Origin: Rhodoligotrophos appendicifer
Lineage (GTDB): Bacteria > Pseudomonadota > Alphaproteobacteria > Rhizobiales > Im1
Assembly: GCF_007474605.1 (NCBI RefSeq)
Contig: NZ_VHKL01000005.1
Span: 186,001-250,000 of the forward strand
DNA: 64,000 nucleotides
Direction of reading: 5' to 3'
Shown one piece after another: positions 50,855 through 59,013 of this stretch (within the stretch, counting starts at the first letter, position 1; the number at the start of each line of letters is the position of its first letter). Made by a program: the position numbers and the translations under genes. The notes below the pieces were generated by a model that saw nothing but the letters and a program-made list of their open reading frames with translations, ran no database searches and was not told the DNA's origin.

Positions 50855-52186
50855 ATGAACATTCAGACCCTGCGGAACAGTGTGTCCGCTCGCGGGATCA
50901 TGTCCGTTCGCGCCGACATGTCCGATCCAAAGAAAGTGCTGGCCGAGCTGCAGACGGCGTGGACCGAGTTCCAGGCCAAGAACGACGCCCGACTGAAGGC
51001 TGTCGAGACCCGGCAGGAAGACGTCGTTCAGAATGAAGAAGTGGACCGCATCAATGCGACGATCACTCAACTGCAGGCCAACCTGACCGAGCTGGCCACG
51101 CGCGCTGCCGGCGCTGGTCTCGCGGGCGGGGCGGGTGGTAACGCCGATGATGAAAGGTTTGCCCAAGCTTTTGCGATGGAGCGGGGCCTTGAGGCAGTCA
51201 GCGTCGAAGACTTCCGGTCCTATCGCAACGCTCTCAACGTCTATATGCGTCGCGGACAAGGAACGCCGCGGGACGTGATGGCGGCGATGTCCGTGGGGTC
51301 CGATCCGGACGGCGGCTATACCGTCACCCCCGATACTTCCGGGCGAATCATCAAGAGGCTGTATGAGACCTCCCCCATGCGGCAGGTGGCATCGGTCGAC
51401 ACGATCGGCACCGATCGCCTCGAGGGGTTCAACGATCTCGGCGAAGCGGGCGCGGGCTGGGTGGGTGAAACCGAGGCGCGGCCGGCGACGACCACGCCGC
51501 AGCTCGGCAAGTGGGAGATCCCGGTTCACGAAGTCTATGCCTTCCCAATGGTGACTCAGAAGCTGCTCGATGACTCCATGTGGGACATCGAGAGCTGGCT
51601 GACGAACAAGGTGTCCGACAAGTTCGCTCGCATGGAAAATGCAGCGTTCCTGAATGGCAATGGTGTTGGCAAACCGCGCGGTCTGTTGACGTTCACCACG
51701 GCTGCGACTGCCGACTCAGCTCGTGCATGGGGCGTGTTTCAGCATGTGCTGACTGGCACGGATGGAGGTTTTGGGACCACCACCAATGGCTCAGACAAGC
51801 TGATCGATCTGGTCTATGGGCTGAAGGCCGGATATCGCCAGAACGCGAACTTCATGATGTCCCGTGCCAGCGTGGCGGGCGTCCGGAAGCTGAAGGATGG
51901 CCAAGGCAACTATCTCTGGGCGCCCAGCCTGGAGGTGCTCCGCGCCGGAAACCTCATCGGCTTCCCGATCGTCGAGGCGGAGGACATGCCGGTGATCGCT
52001 GCCGACGCGCTGTCGATCGCCTTCGGTGACTTCCGCGAGGCCTATCAGATTGTCGATCGCATCGGCGTGCGGGTGTTGCGCGATCCCTTCACCAACAAGC
52101 CCTATGTCGGCTTCTATACGACCAAGCGGGTTGGTGGTGCGCCGATCAACTTCGAGGCCGTGAAGTTCCTGAAGTTCGGCGATTGA
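50855..52186 (+). CDS. HK97-type major capsid protein
   Basis: 443 residues. An N-terminal coiled coil of about 90 residues (VLAELQTAWTEFQAKNDARL, VVQNEEVDRINATITQLQAN) is the scaffold delta domain removed by the protease. The capsid fold follows (GGYTVTPDTSGRIIKRLYET, VHEVYAFPMVTQKLLDDSMW, AFGDFREAYQIVDRIGVRVL). Confidence 0.95.
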   Translation: MNIQTLRNSVSARGIMSVRADMSDPKKVLAELQTAWTEFQAKNDARLKAVETRQEDVVQNEEVDRINATITQLQANLTELATRAAGAGLAGGAGGNADDERFAQAFAMERGLEAVSVEDFRSYRNALNVYMRRGQGTPRDVMAAMSVGSDPDGGYTVTPDTSGRIIKRLYETSPMRQVASVDTIGTDRLEGFNDLGEAGAGWVGETEARPATTTPQLGKWEIPVHEVYAFPMVTQKLLDDSMWDIESWLTNKVSDKFARMENAAFLNGNGVGKPRGLLTFTTAATADSARAWGVFQHVLTGTDGGFGTTTNGSDKLIDLVYGLKAGYRQNANFMMSRASVAGVRKLKDGQGNYLWAPSLEVLRAGNLIGFPIVEAEDMPVIAADALSIAFGDFREAYQIVDRIGVRVLRDPFTNKPYVGFYTTKRVGGAPINFEAVKFLKFGD

Positions 52187-52194
52187 TCTGACGG

Positions 52195-52216
52195 CAGGGC
52201 GGCTAAGGCCGCCCTG
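52195..52216 (+). terminator. 9-bp perfect hairpin after the capsid gene
   Basis: CAGGGCGGC and GCCGCCCTG pair around TAAG, 9 bases after the stop. No T-run follows, so it may stabilise or attenuate the message rather than terminate it. Confidence 0.45.
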
Positions 52217-52275
52217 TTCACGCTCTGACGTCTTCGCTGCCGACGCAGCACACTCTCATTCATAGGATTGAACCC

Positions 52276-52662
52276 ATGCGAGATCTCGCCTCCAACCTGG
52301 CGCCGATCGCGGCTGTCGTTCCCGCCGTGCTCACCGCCAACAACACCTCCGCGGCCATCGACCTGCAGGGCTTCGATGCCGCTGCTGTCATCATCAACAC
52401 GGGAGCCATCGTCAGCTCCGGGAACTTCACTCCGAAGCTCCAGGAATCAGACACGACGACAAACGAGGACTTCACCGACGTGGCGGCTGGCAGTCTCATC
52501 GGGACCTTCCCCACCGCCCTGGCCGCGTCGAGCGTCTACAAGGTCGGATATGTCGGCACTAAGCGCTACATCCGAACCGTCCTCACGCTGAACAGCGGCA
52601 CCTCGATCGCGGCAGGTGCCGTGGTGCTCAGGGGGCGGGCAGCTCAGCTTCCCCAGAGCTGA
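52276..52662 (+). CDS. probable head decoration/structural protein
   Basis: 128 residues, Ala/Thr-rich beta sequence (VLTANNTSAAIDLQGFDAAA, IGTFPTALAASSVYKVGYVG, IRTVLTLNSGTSIAAGAVVL). Similar short beta proteins commonly follow the capsid gene and are virion components. Role inferred from position. It is flanked by hairpins on both sides. Confidence 0.6.
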   Translation: MRDLASNLAPIAAVVPAVLTANNTSAAIDLQGFDAAAVIINTGAIVSSGNFTPKLQESDTTTNEDFTDVAAGSLIGTFPTALAASSVYKVGYVGTKRYIRTVLTLNSGTSIAAGAVVLRGRAAQLPQS

Positions 52663-52679
52663 GCCGGATAACGGATAAA

Positions 52680-52703
52680 GGGTCGGGCTCAGGAGCCTGA
52701 CCC
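52680..52703 (+). terminator. hairpin between decoration and connector genes
   Basis: GGGTCGGGCTC pairs with GAGCCTGACCC (one mismatch). A second small hairpin, GCTCAGCT/AGCTGAGC, covers the upstream stop codon. No T-run follows. Confidence 0.4.
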
Positions 52704-52721
52704 ACATCCTCGAGGGTTCCC

Positions 52722-53312
52722 ATGCATCGTCCTGTGCTCGTCACCGCGCCGACCGTCCTGCCGGTCACCCTGGCAGAGGTGCGTAGCCAGCTTCGTCTCG
52801 ACGAGTATGACGAGGATCCGTTGCTCTCGATCCTGCTGGATGCGGCGATCGAGCGGCTGGATGGATGGAACGGAATTCTCGGACGGGCCCTGTCGCAGCA
52901 GATCTGGCGGCAGGATTTCGACAGTTTCTCGGAGTGCCTGCGGCTTCCTCTGGGTCCGGTCATCAGCGTCGGCAGTGTCGTCTATCGCAATGCCGAGGGT
53001 CAGCTGAGCACCGTAGGGACTAGCTCTTACGCTCTGCTGAACGATGAGGCCGGCGCTCGCGTCTTCATGAAATCGGGCTTCACCGCGCCGACTTCACTGG
53101 CCGAGACCGTGCCGATCTCGATCACCTATACCGCGGGCTATCCCGTCGTGAACGATTTCAGCACGGTCCCCGCTCCGCTCAAGATGGCGATCCTGCAGCT
53201 GGTGGGGCACTGGTACCAGAACCGCGAGGCCTCAGTGGTGGGGACGAGTGCCATGGAACTGCCGCTCTCGGTGTCATCGCTCATCGCGCCCTATCGCTAC
53301 ATCGGCATCTGA
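52722..53312 (+). CDS. head-tail connector protein (phiE125 gp8 / HK97 gp6-like)
   Basis: 196 residues. VTLAEVRSQLRLDEYDEDPL with ILLDAAIERLDGWNGILGRA, then the VPISITYTAGYP strand and PAPLKMAILQLVGHWYQNRE are the usual connector pattern. It should form the first ring below the portal. Confidence 0.88.
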   Translation: MHRPVLVTAPTVLPVTLAEVRSQLRLDEYDEDPLLSILLDAAIERLDGWNGILGRALSQQIWRQDFDSFSECLRLPLGPVISVGSVVYRNAEGQLSTVGTSSYALLNDEAGARVFMKSGFTAPTSLAETVPISITYTAGYPVVNDFSTVPAPLKMAILQLVGHWYQNREASVVGTSAMELPLSVSSLIAPYRYIGI

Positions 53313-53342
53313 CAACACGCCTTCATAGGATCGGAGATCATC

Positions 53343-53753
53343 ATGGCTGATTTGACCATCACGGCCGCCAACGTCGTGCCCGGCGCCGGTTCCGTTATCG
53401 AGGCGGGCACGGCGGGGGAAACTTTGGCTGCAGGCAAGGCTGTCTATAAGGCTGCTGCGACCCGGAAATGGATGCTGGCCGACTCGAATTCCGCAACGGC
53501 CGAGGCCCGCAGGGCGACCGGCATCGCCTTGAACGGTGCGGCTCTGAATCAGCCCGTTTCGGTGCTCAAAGGCGGAGATATCACCATTGGTGCGACCCTC
53601 ACCGCTGGGACGGACTACTACCTTTCAGACACACCGGGCGGGATCTGTCCGCGGGCTGATGTCGGGTCGGGTGAATACGTCTGCCTGTTGGGCCTAGCGA
53701 AGACCACCGCAGTGCTGACGGTCGACATCCAGTTCCCGAACGTCGCTCTCTGA
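53343..53753 (+). CDS. phage structural protein of unknown role
   Basis: 136 residues, beta-rich, with an AGETLAAGKAVYKAAATRKW start, TGIALNGAALNQPVSVLKGG and TLTAGTDYYLSDTPGGICPR. The pattern resembles DUF2190-like capsid or tail decoration proteins. Overlaps the next start by one base. Confidence 0.6.
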   Translation: MADLTITAANVVPGAGSVIEAGTAGETLAAGKAVYKAAATRKWMLADSNSATAEARRATGIALNGAALNQPVSVLKGGDITIGATLTAGTDYYLSDTPGGICPRADVGSGEYVCLLGLAKTTAVLTVDIQFPNVAL

Positions 53754-54097
53754 TGGCATTCGGGTCGCTGCTTGCTGCCGGCGAGCTTGACCGCAGGATC
53801 ACGATCCAGCGGTCGGCTCCGGTGAGCAACCGGTTCAACGAAAAAGTCGATGTCTGGTCTGACCTGGCGACCGTGTGGGCGAAGAAAGAGGACCTCAGCG
53901 ACCGCGAACGCATCGCTGCGCAAGAGGTCTCGGCGGAGGCCATGGCTCGCTTTCGCATCCGCTGGTCAGCTCGGGTGGCGGATGTGAACGCAAAGGATCG
54001 CATCGTCTACAGGGGCAAGGTCTACGGCATCACTGCCGTAAAAGAAATCGGCCGCCGGGTCGGCTTGGAACTCTCGGCGACGGCGGGGGCTGACTGA
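53753..54097 (+). CDS. phage head closure / head-tail adaptor protein (SPP1 gp16-like)
   Basis: 114 residues. GELDRRITIQRSAPVSNRFN with VWSDLATVWAKKEDLSDRER and ARFRIRWSARVADVNAKDRI are typical of the Phage_H_T_join family. It closes the connector and binds the tail. Confidence 0.88.
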   Translation: MAFGSLLAAGELDRRITIQRSAPVSNRFNEKVDVWSDLATVWAKKEDLSDRERIAAQEVSAEAMARFRIRWSARVADVNAKDRIVYRGKVYGITAVKEIGRRVGLELSATAGAD

Positions 54098-54270
54098 TGG
54101 CGATCTCGGCAGTGACGATCCGTGTTCGTTGGTGGGTTCGTCCATTTGTGTGGGTGGCCCTGATTGCGATGCTGGTGGCGGCGCCGTTTATCTCCAGAGC
54201 ATCTGCCGAGCGGATCGCGGTTCGCATCGGTGATCTTGTCGACCGTCGAGGTTTGACCGTCGATGGCTAA
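54097..54270 (+). CDS. small membrane protein between head-closure and gp10-like genes
   Basis: 57 residues with one membrane segment (PFVWVALIAMLVAAPFI) and a short charged tail (ERIAVRIGDLVDRRGLTVDG). Its ATG overlaps the preceding stop (TGATG) and its end overlaps the next start by 8 bases, so it is inserted cleanly in the overlapping chain. Function unknown. Confidence 0.6.
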   Translation: MAISAVTIRVRWWVRPFVWVALIAMLVAAPFISRASAERIAVRIGDLVDRRGLTVDG

Positions 54271-54793
54271 GGCGAGGCCTATCCGCGTGGAGGGGCTGCG
54301 CGAGCTGGACAAGGCCTTGGCGGAGATGAGCAAGGCGACTGCCCGCAACGTGTTGAAGCGCGCGCTGATCAAGGCTGCCGAGCCGATAGCGGACAAGGCC
54401 AGGCAGCTGGTGCCGAAAGACACGCATGCGCTCGAGCGCAGCATCATCGCCTCATCGAAGCTGGCGAACCCTGTGGGCAAGGCCGAGTACGCCGCCGCCA
54501 TGAAGGCAGGCAAGGGAAAGTCAGCTGCCGCCGGCGCCATGCGTGAGGCGAGGCGCGAGGCAGGGGGCGAGTTCTTCGCGGAGATTTCGGTTGGTCCGGG
54601 GCAATTGCCTCATGCCCACCTGGTGGAGTTTGGTTCGTCGAAGATGGCTGCTCAACCCTATCTGCGGCCTGCCTGGGATGCTCACAAAGTGGATGCGCTG
54701 GACGCCATCAGCGGGGAACTGAAGTCGGAGATCGACAGGGCCGCAAAGCGTGCTGCGCAGAAGGCCGCCAAGCTCAAGACCAAAACGGCATAG
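54263..54793 (+). CDS. HK97 gp10-family tail completion protein
   Basis: 176 residues. VEGLRELDKALAEMSKATAR, NVLKRALIKAAEPIADKARQLVP, and AHLVEFGSSKMAAQPYLRPAW with a helical C-terminus are diagnostic. It acts at the head-tail junction. Confidence 0.9.
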   Translation: MAKARPIRVEGLRELDKALAEMSKATARNVLKRALIKAAEPIADKARQLVPKDTHALERSIIASSKLANPVGKAEYAAAMKAGKGKSAAAGAMREARREAGGEFFAEISVGPGQLPHAHLVEFGSSKMAAQPYLRPAWDAHKVDALDAISGELKSEIDRAAKRAAQKAAKLKTKTA

Positions 54794-54812
54794 CCGCAGC
54801 ATCGGGGGGCGT

Positions 54813-55223
54813 ATGGAAGAGGTTCTCGTCAACCACCTGCTGACCTCGTCCGCCCTGGCCGCACTGGTGTCCGACCGAGTCTTTCCGGTGGTCCGACCGC
54901 AGGCTTGGCTGCGGCCGGCCATTGTGATCACGAAGATCTCGGGCCTGCCGGATTACACGAATGACGGGCCTTCCGGCCTGGCCTCGTCGCGGTACCAGGT
55001 CGACTGCTGGGCGGACACCTATGCTGCCGCGACTGATGTGTCCCGGGCCGTCAAGGCGGCGCTTTCGGGCATGGACGTGCAGGGTGGAGACGGGGGAACG
55101 CCGGAGCGCATGTGGCGCCTGCGCGGGGGCTTCGTCGAGGGCGAGCGTGAGAGTGCCGAGTCAGACACGGGGGGCAGCCTGCTGTTCCGCGTCAGCCTCG
55201 ATTTGATCATCTGGAGCAGCTGA
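54813..55223 (+). CDS. DUF3168-type tail completion protein
   Basis: 136 residues from ATG 54813. LLTSSALAALVSDRVFPVVR, RPAIVITKISG and SSRYQVDCWADTYAAATDVS fit DUF3168 (lambda gpU / HK97 gp11-like). Terminates or caps the tail tube at the head end. Confidence 0.85.
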   Translation: MEEVLVNHLLTSSALAALVSDRVFPVVRPQAWLRPAIVITKISGLPDYTNDGPSGLASSRYQVDCWADTYAAATDVSRAVKAALSGMDVQGGDGGTPERMWRLRGGFVEGERESAESDTGGSLLFRVSLDLIIWSS

Positions 55224-55240
55224 AAGAAGGATGCCTTCCC

Positions 55241-55672
55241 ATGGCAGAAACTGAAGTCACCATTGGCTATGGCTCTACGTTTGCCATCGGGGATGGTGGG
55301 TCGCCCGAGGTCTTTACGGCTCTGGCCGAGGTCTACGACATCACCCCTCCAAGCGATACGCTGGACGTGATCGACGCCACGCACATGACGTCTCCCAATG
55401 CGACGCGGGAGTTCATCCTGGGGCTCAGCGATCCCGGGGAATGTTCATTCGAAATGAACTTCATCCCTGGCTCGGATGCGGATGCCGCCATCCAGGCGGT
55501 CAAGGTGGCGCGGCAGCGAGTCAATTGTCGAATCACGTTCCCGAATAATGTGACCTGGACGTTCTCCGGGATCCTGACCGGCTATGAGCCTGCGGTTCCC
55601 ACTGAGGATAAAATGACGGCGACTGTCACGTTCAAAGTGACGGGCAGCTATGTGGCGGGAGTGGCTTCATAA
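55241..55672 (+). CDS. phage tail tube protein
   Basis: 143 residues. IGYGSTFAIGDGG, VYDITPPSDTLDVIDATHMT and EFILGLSDPGECSFEMNFIP are tail-tube (lambda gpV-like) signatures. It polymerises to form the tail. TAATG overlap with the chaperone gene. Confidence 0.9.
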   Translation: MAETEVTIGYGSTFAIGDGGSPEVFTALAEVYDITPPSDTLDVIDATHMTSPNATREFILGLSDPGECSFEMNFIPGSDADAAIQAVKVARQRVNCRITFPNNVTWTFSGILTGYEPAVPTEDKMTATVTFKVTGSYVAGVAS

Positions 55673-56046
55673 TGGCTAATCCTGTCAGGGGTGAGGTGGG
55701 GTTCGACGTCGAAGGAAGGGAATATACGCTCAGGTTTTCAACGAACGCTCTCTGCGAGCTTGAGGCCGAGACAGGGCTCAATGCGAACAAGATCGTCGGC
55801 CAGATGCAAGACCCTGACGGTGTCAGTTTGCGCTTGCTCAGGGCCATCATCTGGGCGGGGCTGATCGATCACCATCAAGGGATAAAGGTGGCCGATGCAG
55901 GGGTGATCGTCGATCGTATCGGAATCGCAAAGGCTGGTGAATTGATCGGAAAGGCTTTTACCGCGGCCTTTCCTGCGGCGGCGGAGGAAGCGGCATCTTC
56001 GCGCCCTCCGAAGGGGGCGCGGGCTGGAACTGGCAAGGCATCCTGA
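55672..56046 (+). CDS. tail assembly chaperone, first frame (gpG-like)
   Basis: 124 residues. GEVGFDVEGREYTLRFSTNA and LCELEAETGLNANKIVGQMQ match GTA gp10-like chaperones (lambda G analogue). A CGGAAAG heptamer at 55947-55953 (codons GGA AAG) resembles lambda's GGGAAAG slippery site. Slipping there would join the next feature. Confidence 0.85.
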   Translation: MANPVRGEVGFDVEGREYTLRFSTNALCELEAETGLNANKIVGQMQDPDGVSLRLLRAIIWAGLIDHHQGIKVADAGVIVDRIGIAKAGELIGKAFTAAFPAAAEEAASSRPPKGARAGTGKAS

Positions 56047-56327
56047 TCACGTTCGTCGATGTCGGTCTTGATCCAGAGACCTTTTGGCACCTTACCCCCC
56101 GAGAAGTCACAGACAGGATCGAAGGCGCGTCGCGCCGCCTTCGTCGGGAGCACAACAGCCTGATGTCGCTTGCGTGGCACACGGTGGCCCTGAACAGGGC
56201 CAAGAGGCTCCCAAAACTGAAGACATTGCTTGTTGTTGAGCCTGCCCCCGTGAAGCGCCGCAGATCCGTTGATGAGCAGATCGCAATTGCTCTCGCCTGG
56301 ACTAAGGCTTTGCAGCGGAAGGGCTGA
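55953..56327 (+). CDS. tail assembly chaperone extension readable by -1 frameshift (gpT-like)
   Basis: Continues in the -1 frame from the slippery heptamer to TGA 56327 with no stop. It encodes GWNWQGILITFVDVGLDPET followed by FWHLTPREVTDRIEGASRR, the conserved core of the second chaperone domain, and LMSLAWHTVALNRAKRLPKL. The frame opens at TGA 55938-55940 and has no ATG, GTG or TTG before the conserved core, so independent initiation is unlikely. The fused product would be about 218 residues. Confidence 0.72.
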   Translation, partial: GFYRGLSCGGGGSGIFAPSEGGAGWNWQGILITFVDVGLDPETFWHLTPREVTDRIEGASRRLRREHNSLMSLAWHTVALNRAKRLPKLKTLLVVEPAPVKRRRSVDEQIAIALAWTKALQRKG

Positions 56328-56374
56328 TCTAGCAGCTGTGCCCCCGGCAGCGCTGCATTCATTGAGGGATCATT

Positions 56375-58186
56375 ATGGCAGGTTCGGCAGTCATTGGGGC
56401 ACTGAGGGTCAACCTCTCAGTGGACACCGCCGCTTTTGAACAAGGCTTGCGGTCTGCGAACACCAGCCTGGGCAAACTTGGCGCGGCCATGAAGGTGGGT
56501 GCTGCCGCAATCGCGGCGGGCATGGTTACTGCCTTGGGATCTTTGTCTGTCGCTATGAAGGGTTCCATTGATGAGATGGACGAGATGTCCAAGACATCTC
56601 AGAAGATGGGCGTTCCCGTCGAGCAGCTTGGTAAGTTGAAGTATGCAGCGGACCTTTCCGGCGTGAGCATGGAGGGACTGACGACGGCGTTCACGAAGCT
56701 GTCGAAGAACATGGCCGATGTCGCGTCTGGCGGCGGGAAGCAGGCGGCGGCAGCCTTCGATGCTCTCGATATCTCAGTCAAGAACTCGGACGGATCGCTT
56801 CGGGCCACCAATGACGTCATGCAGGATGTGGCGGCCAAGTTCGCGGGCATGGATGATGGAGCGACTAAGACGTCGCTCGCGATGCAGATTTTCGGCAAAT
56901 CGGGCGCTGACCTGATTCCTCTTCTGAACTCTGGCGCATCGGGTTTGAAGGAGATGGGGGATGAGGCCGCGAAGCTTGGCCTCGTGTTCTCAACCGAAAC
57001 AGCCAAAGCTGCTGAGGGGTTCAATGACAACCTAACCCGTCTCGGAAAGGTTCAGACTGGTCTGACCACTCAATTCACAGCCGCGATGTTGCCATCGCTT
57101 AAAAGCATGACCGACTCGCTGGTCTTGGTGGCGAACAAGACGGATCTGGCGTCAAACGCCGGCATCGCGGTGGGTGGGGTGCTGAAGGTTGTTGCTACGG
57201 GAGCTCTGGTTGTGGCGACCGCCATGGGGTCAGCGGCCGATTATACTTCTGGTTTTGCGAATGCAGCTTACCTTCTCTTCTCTGGTGAATTCAAAAAGGC
57301 TTTTGACAGTTGGGTTGGTGGCTTTACCAGCATCGGCGATCGCCTCAAGAACACCGGTGAAATTCTAAAGACGATATGGAGTGAATCGACAGCCGTCATT
57401 GCAGATAAGATCGTCACGCTTCCTGAAAAAATCGTGCCGCCACTTGAGATCGTGAAAGGGGCGGTGGGTGGCGTGAATGCTGAGATTCAATCGACTGCGC
57501 TTTCGACCCAAACCCTCAGTGTCGCGCTTACGGAGGCGGGCGTCATCCTTGAGGAAAACATGACGCCTGCTGAGGCCTATCGCGCCAAGATGGATGAGTT
57601 GGATCAGCAGTTTGCGACCTTCAAAATCAGCCAAGAGAACTACTCAAGGGCCTCGCAGAAGACAGCTCAGCAGTATGCGGTGACGTGGAATCAAGCAGCC
57701 GGGTCGATCGCTGGCAGCCTTGCTCAGATCACCGGCAGTTTTGGAAAAAACAACGAGGCCATGGCAGTGGCAGGAAAGGCCTTCGGCATCGTCCAGGCCA
57801 TTATTTCGACCTATACTGGTATGGCAAAAGCGCTTGAATTGCCGTTCCCGGCCAATCTCGCGGCAGCCGCCACGGTCGCTGCACAAGGCTTCGCCTTCGT
57901 GGCGAGCATTAAATCTACTGCCATCCCCTCCTTCGCCCATGGTGGATCGTTCAAGGTGGGCGGTGCCGGAGGCATCGACAACAATCGCGTGATGATGGAC
58001 CTCACCCGCGGCGAGCGCGTCGACATCACCCCGGCCGGCCAGGATCGCGGGGGCGAAGGCAAGGAGATCGTCATCCAGATGGCGCCACAGCGTCGGGCTT
58101 ACGATCATGAAGAGGTCATCATGATGATCTCAGGGATCAACGACGCCCTCTCCGACGGTCATGTGCTAAAGATCAGGGGCGCGTGA
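56375..58186 (+). CDS. tail length tape measure protein
   Basis: 603 residues. LRVNLSVDTAAFEQGLRSAN, AASMEGLTTAFTKLSKNMAD-type repeats (VSMEGLTTAFTKLSKNMADV), two hydrophobic segments near 38-58 and 268-288, and a C-terminal beta region (GGIDNNRVMMDLTRGERVDI). It sets tail length and enters the host envelope on injection. It is rather short, predicting a tail of roughly 90 nm by the 1.5 angstrom per residue rule. Confidence 0.85.
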   Translation: MAGSAVIGALRVNLSVDTAAFEQGLRSANTSLGKLGAAMKVGAAAIAAGMVTALGSLSVAMKGSIDEMDEMSKTSQKMGVPVEQLGKLKYAADLSGVSMEGLTTAFTKLSKNMADVASGGGKQAAAAFDALDISVKNSDGSLRATNDVMQDVAAKFAGMDDGATKTSLAMQIFGKSGADLIPLLNSGASGLKEMGDEAAKLGLVFSTETAKAAEGFNDNLTRLGKVQTGLTTQFTAAMLPSLKSMTDSLVLVANKTDLASNAGIAVGGVLKVVATGALVVATAMGSAADYTSGFANAAYLLFSGEFKKAFDSWVGGFTSIGDRLKNTGEILKTIWSESTAVIADKIVTLPEKIVPPLEIVKGAVGGVNAEIQSTALSTQTLSVALTEAGVILEENMTPAEAYRAKMDELDQQFATFKISQENYSRASQKTAQQYAVTWNQAAGSIAGSLAQITGSFGKNNEAMAVAGKAFGIVQAIISTYTGMAKALELPFPANLAAAATVAAQGFAFVASIKSTAIPSFAHGGSFKVGGAGGIDNNRVMMDLTRGERVDITPAGQDRGGEGKEIVIQMAPQRRAYDHEEVIMMISGINDALSDGHVLKIRGA

Positions 58187-59013
58187 TGATCATTCTTTCG
58201 GATGCCCTGGTCCTCTCATCGTCGGGGGATGCCGTCGATGCGGACAATCCCGTCATCGGATGGGAAAGCGTCGTGACCATCGGCAATGTTGTCGCCAATA
58301 CTGAAGATTCAAATTATCCGGCAACCAACCTGGCCAATTCCTCGACCGCCTCCAAGTGGGTGGCCGAGGATACGACAGAGCAATATCTGACGGTTTCCCT
58401 CAGCCCGTCTCGGTCGCTCGATTACCTGGCGGTTGCCCGGCATAATTTCGGCAGCGGTGCCATTCCCGTCTCTGTCGAGGGCCGGTTGTCGACCGAGGAT
58501 TCCTGGGAAGAGTTGGTCGAGGACGTGCTCCTGCCGGACGATGGCCCAGTGATCTTCCGATTTGAGCCGCAGCCCCTGCTGCAGGTTCGCTTGCGGATGC
58601 AGGCAGGCGATCTGCCGCCGCAGGCCGCCGTTCTCTACCTGGGGTCGCTCCTGGTCATGGAGCGCAGTTTCGACATCGAAAGTCCCTTCACGCCGCTGCC
58701 ATTCGGCATGGCCAGGGACATCGTGACGGGTCGCAGCGAGAGCGGAAACTTCCTCGGGCGCATCGTCACGGGCGGACGTAGCGAAAGCTTCGTCTCGTTC
58801 TCGCATCTGACGCCGGCATGGTATCGGGCGAGCTTCCATCCGTTCATGCAGGTTTCGAAAAGCACGCCGTTCTTCTTCGCCTGGGCGCCGCAGAGTTATC
58901 CGCGCGAGGTGGGCTATGCGTGGATCAGCCCTGAGGGCAACCCGCAGCCGCTGCTCGACCCGGTCACGCGGCGCTTCGGGATCACTCTTCCCATGGAAGG
59001 CATCCTCACGTGA
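58183..59013 (+). CDS. phage tail protein (distal tail candidate)
   Basis: 276 residues. Beta-rich, with a jelly-roll-like middle (VSVEGRLSTEDSWEELVEDV, VRLRMQAGDLPPQAAVLYLG) and FAWAPQSYPREVGYAWISPE near the end. Located between tape measure and the hub gene, as distal tail proteins are. Overlaps both neighbours by 4 bases. No specific family recognised. Confidence 0.65.
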   Translation: MMIILSDALVLSSSGDAVDADNPVIGWESVVTIGNVVANTEDSNYPATNLANSSTASKWVAEDTTEQYLTVSLSPSRSLDYLAVARHNFGSGAIPVSVEGRLSTEDSWEELVEDVLLPDDGPVIFRFEPQPLLQVRLRMQAGDLPPQAAVLYLGSLLVMERSFDIESPFTPLPFGMARDIVTGRSESGNFLGRIVTGGRSESFVSFSHLTPAWYRASFHPFMQVSKSTPFFFAWAPQSYPREVGYAWISPEGNPQPLLDPVTRRFGITLPMEGILT

